Source: Pseudomonas khavaziana
GTDB taxonomy: Bacteria; Pseudomonadota; Gammaproteobacteria; Pseudomonadales; Pseudomonadaceae
Direction: 5' to 3'
NCBI RefSeq assembly: GCF_019145205.1
Contig: NZ_JAHSTT010000003.1
Location: forward strand, 248,001-312,000
Length of the DNA: 64,000 bases
Made by a program: the position numbers and the translations under genes. Positions 57,333 through 64,000 of the stretch are shown in pieces. The notes beneath the pieces are model-generated. The model was not told the origin of the DNA, did no database searches, and saw only the letters and a program-made list of their open reading frames with translations. Every line of letters begins with the position of its first letter. Position 1 is the first letter of the stretch.

Positions 57333-59240
57333 TCAGACCTTGAAGCGGCCTACCGAACGCGCCAGCTCGGAGCCCAGGCGTGCCAGTTCAACACTGGCCG
57401 CCGCCGTCTGCTCACTGGCCGTCGAGGTTTGCTCCGACGCTTCCTTGACCTTCAGTACGCTACGATTGATCTCCTCGGCCACTGCGCTTTGCTCCTCGGC
57501 CGCTGCGGCAATCTGCGGGTTCATCTCCTGGATCACTGAGACCGTGCGGGTGATGTTGGCCAGGGCCTGACCTGCGCGACGCGTCAGTTCCACGCTGTTG
57601 TCGGTCAGGCTGAGGCTGTTGTCCATGATGTCGGCAGTGTGTTGTGTGCCCCGCTGCAAACCCTCGATCAAGCCTTCGATTTCCTCGGCTGATTGTTGGG
57701 TGCGCTGAGCCAGGGTGCGTACTTCGTCGGCGACTACGGCGAAACCGCGACCTGCCTCACCGGCGCGTGCCGCTTCGATAGCGGCATTGAGGGCCAACAG
57801 GTTGGTCTGCTCGGACACCGACTTAATCACCTCCAGCACGCTGCCGATCTTCTGGCTTTCCTGTTGCAGGCCTTGCATCGCCTCGCTTGAGCGGTTCATT
57901 TGCTCAGCCAGGTGCTCGATATGGGTAATCGCCTCGGCCACCACCTGGTCGCCCACGCCCGCTTGCTGATCAGCCTCGGTGGCGGCAATCGAGGCTTGCT
58001 CGGCATGGCGTGCGACCTCTTGGGAGGTGGCGAGCATTTCGTTCATGGCGGTGGCGACTTGTTCGGTCTCCAGTTTCTGGCCATTGACCCCGGCGCGGGT
58101 TTGCTCGGTGACGGTGGACAATTGCTCGGCGGCACTGGCGATCTGGCGGGCGCTGTCGTTGATGCCGCCGATCAGGGTGCGCAGGTTCAGGGTCATCTGG
58201 CCGATGCTGCGCTGCAATTGGCCCAGTTCGTCGCGTCGCGATGTAGTGATGTCATGGCTCAGGTCACCCTCGGCGATGCGGTTGGCGGTTTGCAGCGCCT
58301 GGCGCAGCGGCCTGACGATCTGGCCGGCGATCAACCAGGCGGCGAGGGCGCCGAGCAGCAACGCCGCGCCGGTTACATAGAGCATCAGCAGGCGCGCCAG
58401 GCCGGCTTCCTTGTCGCGTTGCTGGGTCTGCTCCTCGCTCAACCGGTCGCTTTGCGACAGCAGTTGGTCCAGCCATTGTTCCAGTTGGTTCTGGGTGGTT
58501 TCAACGGTGACCTGCGCCTCCTTGAGGCGATTGAGTTGGGCGCGATAATCGAGCAATGCACTGTTGAGCGCGCTGCTGTCTACCGGCAGAGCCGTCACGG
58601 CAGACTGGGCGCTGTCGAGGGTTTTGAGCGCAGCGTCCACCGCTTGCGTGTAGATTTGCAGTGTGTCGGCGGCCCAGGCGGGGGACTTGGTGCGGTCTTC
58701 GGCTGCCTCCATGGCCTGGCGCAGGTCCTCCACGCTGTCCAAGGCTTTCTCGTCATTCTGGTCTGGCAAGTCGCTGGACAGTTGTCCCAGGGTGTCACTG
58801 GCGGTCACGGCGCTGCTGGTGAGTCGTTTCTGCGCTTGCTCGCGTTGTTCGATCAGGTTGGGCAGACCGGCCAGTGCCGTCTTGAAGCGTGCGCTGAGAC
58901 GACTGGAATCCTGGACTTGCTGCAGGTGCATGGGGATTTTCAGGCGCTCGGCCAACTCGACCAGATAACCGTCGATTTTTTCCATGTGCCGGCCGAGCTT
59001 GTCAAAGCTTGCCGGGTCATTCACGACGCGGTACACAATCCGGTCGGCACGCAATTCTTCGCCGGTCACGGCCAGTCGGGAAAGCGTGGTGAGGGTTTGT
59101 GCGCGAAACAGTGAGGCGTTCAGGGCCTGCCAACCGGTCAGGGCGACAGCCATGCACAACGCCAGTATCAGGCCGAAACCAAGGATGAGTTTGAGGGTGA
59201 CGCTGGTGTTGCCTAATACGCGGGTCAGTGGTCGAAACAT
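57333..59240 (-). CDS. Methyl-accepting chemotaxis protein, HBM-type sensor
   Basis: A 635-residue chemoreceptor: cytoplasmic start, transmembrane helix (about 17-40), a helical periplasmic domain of about 250 residues, a second helix (about 285-310), HAMP, and a signalling domain with the hairpin tip [21 protein letters not shown]. The sensor length fits the helical bimodular (HBM) class known from McpS and McpK. There is no CheR-docking pentapeptide. The gene is paralogous to the next one upstream. Confidence 0.9.
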   Translation of the reverse strand: MFRPLTRVLGNTSVTLKLILGFGLILALCMAVALTGWQALNASLFRAQTLTTLSRLAVTGEELRADRIVYRVVNDPASFDKLGRHMEKIDGYLVELAERLKIPMHLQQVQDSSRLSARFKTALAGLPNLIEQREQAQKRLTSSAVTASDTLGQLSSDLPDQNDEKALDSVEDLRQAMEAAEDRTKSPAWAADTLQIYTQAVDAALKTLDSAQSAVTALPVDSSALNSALLDYRAQLNRLKEAQVTVETTQNQLEQWLDQLLSQSDRLSEEQTQQRDKEAGLARLLMLYVTGAALLLGALAAWLIAGQIVRPLRQALQTANRIAEGDLSHDITTSRRDELGQLQRSIGQMTLNLRTLIGGINDSARQIASAAEQLSTVTEQTRAGVNGQKLETEQVATAMNEMLATSQEVARHAEQASIAATEADQQAGVGDQVVAEAITHIEHLAEQMNRSSEAMQGLQQESQKIGSVLEVIKSVSEQTNLLALNAAIEAARAGEAGRGFAVVADEVRTLAQRTQQSAEEIEGLIEGLQRGTQHTADIMDNSLSLTDNSVELTRRAGQALANITRTVSVIQEMNPQIAAAAEEQSAVAEEINRSVLKVKEASEQTSTASEQTAAASVELARLGSELARSVGRFKV

Positions 59241-59415
59241 GATGCACCTCCATCAGAAAAGAGAGCGTTTCGCACCCCGGCTGACGCAGGTCAGGAGGAG
59301 TGAGAACGCTAAATCTTTTCGGCATAGGGCGCGTAAGAATTGACCTGAAAGACGTGTAGGAAATTTCACAAGTTGCAGGCGGCCCAGAACGGGCCGCCAC
59401 TTAGATGGAATCAGC

Positions 59416-61332
59416 TCAGACCCGGAAGCGCCCGACCAAGGCTTGCAGATGGGTGCCCAGGCGCGCCAGTTCGGTACTCGAGGCGGCGGTCTCTTCGCTG
59501 GCTGCCGCCGTTTGCTCGGAGATATCGCGCACATTCAGCACGCTGCGGTTGATCTCTTCGGCTACGGCACTTTGTTGCTCGGCGGCGGTGGCGATCTGTG
59601 AGTTCATCGCCTGGATGGTCGAGACGGTGCGGGTGATATTGCCCAGCGCATTACCGGCCCGGCGCGTCAGCTCCACGCTGCTTTCGGTCAGCTCACGACT
59701 GTTGTCCATGATGGTCGCCACCTGCTGCGTGCCGCTTTGCAGGCCGACGATCAACTCTTCGATCTCCTCAGTGGACTTCTGCGTGCGCTGGGCCAGGCTG
59801 CGCACCTCATCGGCCACCACGGCAAAGCCGCGCCCGGCCTCACCGGCACGCGCCGCTTCAATGGCTGCGTTGAGGGCCAGCAGGTTGGTCTGCTGGGCCA
59901 CGGACTTGATCACGTCGAGCACGCTGCCGATCTTATCGCTCTCGCGCTTCAGGTCGCCCATGGCGACCGTGGAGTTGCCGACCTCGGTCGCCAGGCGTTC
60001 GATCTGGGCGATGGCTTCACCGACCACCTGGTCGCCTTCACGGGCCTGCTGGTCGGCGGCGACGGCGGCTTCGGACGCCTCCTCGGCATTGCGCGCCACT
60101 TCCTGCACAGTGGCGGCCATTTCGTTCATGGCGGTGGCCACCTGGTCGGTCTCGACTTTCTGGCTATTGACCCCGGCGCTGGTCTGCTCGGTCACGGCGG
60201 ACAACTGCTCGGCCGCGCTGGCGATCTGGGTGACGCCATCGCTGATACCGCCGATCAACTCGCGCAGGCCCACGGTCATGCTTTGCATGGCGCGTTGCAG
60301 CTGGCCCAGTTCATCCTGACGGCTGGAATCCAGATTGTGGCTCAGATCGCCGGAGGCCACGCGCTCGGCGACTGTGAGGGTCTGGTTCAGGGGAATGACG
60401 ATCTGGCGAGTAATGGCCCAGGCGGCGAGCACGCCGAAGATCAGCGCCAGTACGGTGGCGAGCAATAGCCAATATTTGGCCTGCGCGGCATCATGATCGC
60501 GAACGGCGGTTTGCGATGTGGTGAGTTTGTCACTGTGGCCCAGCAGGATGTCGCCCTGGGCGGTCATGGTTTTCAAGGCCGCCGCACTGGCCACCTGGGC
60601 GTCACGATACTGGCTGACTGCAGCGCGGTAGGCTTGCAGTGAAACACCGGCTTCTTGCAGGTTGGCCTGGTACTGCGCCGGCAATTGGCCTTCGAGCTCG
60701 GTGCCTTTCTTCAGGGCGTTGTCGATGGCGTCCAGGGCCGGCTGCTCGGCTTCGACCTTACCGCTATAGGTGTAGCCGCGTACCTGGAAGCGCGCTTGCT
60801 GGATCAGCTTGCTCAGGTCGACGACGCTATTGAATTGGGTGACGCTGTCGCCTTGCAGCAGGGCCTTCTCAACCTCGTTGATCCTGGCCACGGCATTGTC
60901 GGCAGTATCGCCGAGCTTGCTGCGCGCGCCCTCACGCTTGAGGCCCGCCTGGACCATGGCGGCGAAGGCTTTTTTATACTGGTTCAGGGCTTCCAGTTGT
61001 TGTTCGACCAAGGCTTTATCGTCGGGTTGCTCAATCAGCTCGGCGGCGGTTTTCAGGCCGCTGTCCAATTGGGCGAGCAGCCCGTTGACCGCGTCGGTGC
61101 CTTGTTCGCCACGGCGCATGTCGAAGTCCAGGCGCGCCAGGCGCAGGTCCTTGGTCAGGCCGTTGAGACTGGAGATGAAGCCCAGTTTATCGCCGCGGCT
61201 GATCACGTCACCCAGGCCGGTCCAGCCGGTAAAAGTGATCAACAGCGTCAGGATCAACACCAGGCCAAAGCCGACGCTCAGCTTGCGGTTGACGCTGACA
61301 TTCCCCAGTTTTTCGGCTAACCAACGATACAT
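59416..61332 (-). CDS. Methyl-accepting chemotaxis protein, HBM-type sensor (McpK-like)
   Basis: A 638-residue chemoreceptor with the same layout as its neighbour: helix near 18-40, a helical sensor of about 250 residues, a second helix near 290, HAMP, and the same signalling tip. Position beside rsmE and tatCBA matches P. aeruginosa McpK, which senses alpha-ketoglutarate; this link is from memory. The signalling domains of the two proteins are nearly the same, while the sensors differ, so they probably detect different compounds. Confidence 0.9.
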   Translation of the reverse strand: MYRWLAEKLGNVSVNRKLSVGFGLVLILTLLITFTGWTGLGDVISRGDKLGFISSLNGLTKDLRLARLDFDMRRGEQGTDAVNGLLAQLDSGLKTAAELIEQPDDKALVEQQLEALNQYKKAFAAMVQAGLKREGARSKLGDTADNAVARINEVEKALLQGDSVTQFNSVVDLSKLIQQARFQVRGYTYSGKVEAEQPALDAIDNALKKGTELEGQLPAQYQANLQEAGVSLQAYRAAVSQYRDAQVASAAALKTMTAQGDILLGHSDKLTTSQTAVRDHDAAQAKYWLLLATVLALIFGVLAAWAITRQIVIPLNQTLTVAERVASGDLSHNLDSSRQDELGQLQRAMQSMTVGLRELIGGISDGVTQIASAAEQLSAVTEQTSAGVNSQKVETDQVATAMNEMAATVQEVARNAEEASEAAVAADQQAREGDQVVGEAIAQIERLATEVGNSTVAMGDLKRESDKIGSVLDVIKSVAQQTNLLALNAAIEAARAGEAGRGFAVVADEVRSLAQRTQKSTEEIEELIVGLQSGTQQVATIMDNSRELTESSVELTRRAGNALGNITRTVSTIQAMNSQIATAAEQQSAVAEEINRSVLNVRDISEQTAAASEETAASSTELARLGTHLQALVGRFRV

Positions 61333-61440
61333 GCTGCGAACTCCCCTGGAACAAGGCTTGGACTTATTCAGAGGCTATCGGCATGTGCGCAGGTTTCTGT
61401 AGCTATGCATATCTGATGGGGAAGGATGCTCCCCCAATTT

Positions 61441-61541
61441 CTGTAGGAGCGAGCTTGCTCGCGAGAAACCCATAGGCGCCGCGTTTATCCAGGAGACACA
61501 CGTTATCGTTGACGTTTTTCGCGAGCAGCTCGCTCCTACAG
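61441..61541. repeat. REPIN, GAGCGAGCTTGCTCGC class, with a deletion in one arm
   Basis: The left arm is standard (CTGTAGGAGCGAGCTTGCTC). The right arm reads GCGAGCAGCTCGC, one base shorter than the usual GCGAGCAAGCTCGC. It lies between the chemoreceptor start and the rsmE stop. Confidence 0.9.
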
Positions 61542-61559
61542 TGGATCGCCAGTATTTCA

Positions 61560-62267
61560 TTAGAACAGTCGGGCGAGCAGTGCGGTGACAGCGGTTTCAA
61601 CCCGCAGGATGCGTGCACCTAGCTGCACCGGTTGCAAACCGGCTTTAGCCAACAGCTCCACCTCATAGGGGATCCAACCACCTTCCGGACCGATCGCCAG
61701 GGTGACAGGCTCATCCAGCCCACGGGGACACGCAGGGTAATCACCGGGATGGCCGATCAGGCCCAGGGTGCCTTGAACCATGGCCGGCAGGCGATCTTCG
61801 ACAAACGGCTTGAAGCGCTTCTCGATAATGATCTCGGGCAGTACCGTGTCCCGCGCCTGTTCCAGGCCGAGGATCAGTTGCTCGCGCACCGCTTCAGGCT
61901 CTAGAAATGGCGTCTGCCAGAAGCTTTTTTCCACACGGTAGCTGTTGACCAGCACCACCTTCGGCACGCCCATGGCTGCCACCGTTTGCAGCACCCGGCG
62001 CAGCATTTTCGGGCGGGGCAGGGCCAGCAGCAGGGTCAGGGGTAGTTTGGACGGCGGTGGTTGATCGAAACTGACTTGCAGCTCGGCTTCAGCAGCGTCC
62101 AGGCGCAGCAGCTGGGCATTGCCCATCAGTCCGCCAATGCGGCCCACACGCAGGTTGTCACCTACGACGGCGCGGTGGACTTCCTGCATATGTACCAGGC
62201 GCCGATCACGCAGCACCACCCGGTCTGCCGCGATAAAGTCGGCATCGAAAAGCAGCAGCAGGTTCAC
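61560..62267 (-). CDS. rsmE: 16S rRNA (uracil(1498)-N3)-methyltransferase
   Basis: Methylates U1498 of 16S rRNA. The 235-residue SPOUT enzyme has an N-terminal PUA-like domain (about 1-70) and the C-terminal knot with [11 protein letters not shown] and [11 protein letters not shown]. It starts at GTG 62267, overlapping the tatC stop by 4 bases (GTGA). Last gene of the hisE-tatABC-rsmE run. Confidence 0.96.
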   Translation of the reverse strand: MNLLLLFDADFIAADRVVLRDRRLVHMQEVHRAVVGDNLRVGRIGGLMGNAQLLRLDAAEAELQVSFDQPPPSKLPLTLLLALPRPKMLRRVLQTVAAMGVPKVVLVNSYRVEKSFWQTPFLEPEAVREQLILGLEQARDTVLPEIIIEKRFKPFVEDRLPAMVQGTLGLIGHPGDYPACPRGLDEPVTLAIGPEGGWIPYEVELLAKAGLQPVQLGARILRVETAVTALLARLF

Positions 62268-63055
62268 GGCTGGGTCGCTGGCGGCTGGTCGTCGTCGGCA
62301 GCCTGATCATCCGGGTGTTCGCCACGCTTGCTGATCAAGCCGCTGAACAGGATACCCACTTCGAACAGCATCCACATCGGCACGGCCAGCAGGGTCTGGG
62401 AGAAAATATCCGGCGGCGTGAGGATCATGCCGACCACGAAGCAGCCGATGATCACGTACGGGCGGATCTTCTTCAGGTACTTGACGTCGACTACGCCGAT
62501 CCATACCAGCAACACCACGGCCACCGGGATTTCGAAGGCGACGCCGAAGGCGAAGAACAACGTCATCACGAAGTCGAGGTAGCTGGTGATGTCGGTCATC
62601 ATCTCCACGCCGGCCGGGGTGGCAGCGGCGAAGAACTTGAAGATCAGCGGGAACACCAGGAAGTACGCGAAGGCCATGCCGGTGTAGAACAGCAGGATGC
62701 TCGACACCAGCAATGGCACGGCGATGCGCTTTTCATGCTTGTACAGGCCCGGGGCGATAAAGCCCCAGATCTGATGCAGGATCACCGGGATCGCCAGGAA
62801 CAGCGAGACCATCATGGTCAACTTCAACGGCGTCAGGAACGGCGACGACACATCGGTGGCGATCATCGTCGCGCCGACGGGCAGGTACTGGCGCAACGGC
62901 GTGGAAACGAAGGTGTAGATCTGCTGGGTAAAGGCGAACAACCCGGCAAAAATGATGAAGATTGCCGCTACGCAACGCAGCAGGCGGGTACGCAGCTCGG
63001 AGAGGTGCGAGACCAGCGGCATGTGCTGGTCGTTTTCCGGTTTATCAGCGCTCAT
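62264..63055 (-). CDS. tatC: Sec-independent protein translocase TatC
   Basis: The multi-spanning receptor for twin-arginine signal peptides. The 263-residue protein has six membrane helices and the conserved starts [16 protein letters not shown], and [12 protein letters not shown] in the first periplasmic/cytoplasmic loops. A Glu in the FEIPV region is also kept. It overlaps tatB by 4 bases and rsmE by 4 bases. Confidence 0.97.
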   Translation of the reverse strand: MSADKPENDQHMPLVSHLSELRTRLLRCVAAIFIIFAGLFAFTQQIYTFVSTPLRQYLPVGATMIATDVSSPFLTPLKLTMMVSLFLAIPVILHQIWGFIAPGLYKHEKRIAVPLLVSSILLFYTGMAFAYFLVFPLIFKFFAAATPAGVEMMTDITSYLDFVMTLFFAFGVAFEIPVAVVLLVWIGVVDVKYLKKIRPYVIIGCFVVGMILTPPDIFSQTLLAVPMWMLFEVGILFSGLISKRGEHPDDQAADDDQPPATQP

Positions 63056-63453
63056 GGGGCTCGCGGCGGCAATGTAGGGTCATGGGGCGCGGGCGACGCA
63101 ACGGGCGTCGGCGCGGGCTCTGTCGGGGCCGGCTCGGCAGTGGTGGAGGGCGCGGGCGCAATATTGTGGTCGGCCACCGGTGGTGTAACCGGCTTGGCCG
63201 GTTCTTGCACCGGGGAGAGAATCTTGCGTGCCTCCTGCTCCAACGACAGGATATGTTCGTTGTGCAATTGCCGGCGGATCTCGTCGGCACCGATTTCCCG
63301 TTCAACTTCCTGTTTGATCGCGTTGAAACTGCGTTTCAGGCGCCCGATCCACAGGCCGGCGGTACGTGCGGCGCCGGGCAGGCGTTCCGGCCCCAGTACC
63401 AGCAGGGCCACCAGGCCGACGAGCAGCAGTTCAGAGAAGCTGATACCAAACAT
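63052..63453 (-). CDS. tatB: Sec-independent protein translocase TatB
   Basis: A 133-residue protein with an N-terminal membrane helix ([20 protein letters not shown]), an amphipathic helix with GPERLP, then a long polar tail rich in Pro, Ala and Thr. It forms the substrate receptor with TatC. Coupled to tatC by a 4-base overlap and 10 bases after tatA. Confidence 0.95.
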   Translation of the reverse strand: MFGISFSELLLVGLVALLVLGPERLPGAARTAGLWIGRLKRSFNAIKQEVEREIGADEIRRQLHNEHILSLEQEARKILSPVQEPAKPVTPPVADHNIAPAPSTTAEPAPTEPAPTPVASPAPHDPTLPPRAP

Positions 63454-63463
63454 TAGTCAGTGC

Positions 63464-63742
63464 TCACGAGTCTTTGCGGGTCGGCTCTTGGACTTTCTCA
63501 GCCTGCACGTCGAAGGTGCGACGTTCGGTGATCGGCTGAGTGGCCTGCGGGTGCACAGGCTGGGCCGGGGGCACCGGGTTTACCGTTGGCTCGGCTGGTT
63601 TTTCGTCGTCGTTCATGGCTTTACGAAAGCCCTTGATCGACTCACCGACGTCGGTGCCGAGGTTTTTCAGTTTCTTGGTGCCGAACACCAGAACAACCAC
63701 CACCAGAATGACGATCCAGTGTTTCCAGTCAAAAATGCCCAT
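63464..63742 (-). CDS. tatA: Sec-independent protein translocase TatA
   Basis: A 92-residue pore-forming subunit: short membrane helix starting [20 protein letters not shown], the [20 protein letters not shown] amphipathic helix and a charged tail. ATG 63742 gives the family N-terminus; a start five codons earlier is less likely. It lies 26 bases after hisE. Confidence 0.95.
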   Translation of the reverse strand: MGIFDWKHWIVILVVVVLVFGTKKLKNLGTDVGESIKGFRKAMNDDEKPAEPTVNPVPPAQPVHPQATQPITERRTFDVQAEKVQEPTRKDS

Positions 63743-63768
63743 GCTGCAAATCCTCAAGTCTTAGTTAT

Positions 63769-64000
63769 TCAGGCGGACGGGCGCGAGGCCTTCTCGGCGT
63801 GCCCGGACAGGCCGAAGCGACGGTCCAGTTCATCCAGCACGGCCTGTGGATGCTGCCCCAGTTGGGCGAGCATGACCAGGCTATGGAACCACAAGTCGGC
63901 GGTCTCATAGATTACATCGCTGCAATCACCGCTGATTTGCGCGTCCTTGGCCGCAATGATGGTCTCGACGGATTCCTCGCCGAGTTTTTCCAGAATCTTG
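63769..64000 (-). CDS. hisE: Phosphoribosyl-ATP pyrophosphatase HisE (3' part)
   Basis: The C-terminal 77 residues are visible; the gene continues past the right edge. The conserved run [16 protein letters not shown], with its metal-binding glutamates, and [17 protein letters not shown] identify HisE, which makes phosphoribosyl-AMP from phosphoribosyl-ATP in step two of histidine synthesis. It is upstream of tatABC, a standard Pseudomonas arrangement, and is separated from hisBHAF by the whole window. Confidence 0.95.
   Translation of the reverse strand, partial: KILEKLGEESVETIIAAKDAQISGDCSDVIYETADLWFHSLVMLAQLGQHPQAVLDELDRRFGLSGHAEKASRPSA

Noticed and set aside
226..61541. Recurrent near-identical repeats as a possible CRISPR array
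   Set aside because: The copies are scattered singly in gaps between genes, are inverted doublets and have no regular spacers. They are REPINs.

Overview
The window is about 64 kb of chromosome from a fluorescent Pseudomonas, most likely of the P. fluorescens group. Three things point there: the gene order (hisBHAF, envC-gpmI, secB, ntrBC, glnA-thiI-typA, a complete hut locus, opgGH, tatABC-hisE), high-GC codon use, and many REP doublets (REPINs) of two classes, one built on GGAGCGAGCTTGCTCGCGA and one on GTGGGAGGGGGCTTGCTCCC. It is core genome rather than a mobile island. I saw no insertion sequence, prophage, CRISPR array, tRNA or rRNA. The only cassette of mobile type is a small Phd/RelE toxin-antitoxin pair.

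Layout. 1-3570: tail of a small membrane protein, two nested REPINs, then the histidine biosynthesis cluster hisB-hisH-(DUF2164)-hisA-hisF. 3634-9697: a periplasmic binding protein, then on the minus strand yibQ-like deacetylase, ctpA protease, envC and gpmI. 9849-12061: an inactive-looking membrane rhodanese, grxC, secB, trmL (minus) and a small membrane protein. 12062-12503: non-coding, with a tandem pair of covarying hairpins, a terminator and a REPIN. 12504-17997: nitrogen control, with ntrC, ntrB, a periplasmic chorismate mutase, a DUF6124 protein behind a strongly structured leader, and glnA. 18331-29387: thiI, typA, a cysteine-cluster protein, glgP, a DUF2339 giant membrane protein and fbp. 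29468-31133: toxin-antitoxin pair and two lipoproteins. 31245-47293: the hut locus (hutF, hutC, hutD, hutU, urocanate permease, hutXWV ABC transporter, a hutH-like gene, hutH, histidine permease, hutI, hutG). 47536-53507: pip, dtd, opgG, opgH. 53695-61332: a polar amino-acid ABC transporter with a duplicated binding protein, and two paralogous chemoreceptors. 61560-64000: rsmE, tatC, tatB, tatA and the 3' part of hisE.

How it works together. The window holds both histidine synthesis (hisBHAF at one end, hisE at the other) and histidine breakdown (hut), joined by nitrogen control. glnA, ntrBC and hutU each have a good sigma-54 (-24/-12) promoter. ntrBC has a near-perfect NtrC box, and both hut control regions have TGTA-N2-TACA operators for HutC. 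The hut locus carries three different uptake systems and, beside the normal histidine ammonia-lyase, a paralogue that lacks exactly the Ala-Ser-Gly tripeptide from which the MIO cofactor forms.

The most interesting points are that MIO-less HutH paralogue, the two tandem hairpins at 12058-12165 with compensatory base changes, the structured leader of the DUF6124 gene with a cUUCGg tetraloop and two competing pairing partners, and the nested and inside-out REPINs, one of which supplies a gene's stop codon.
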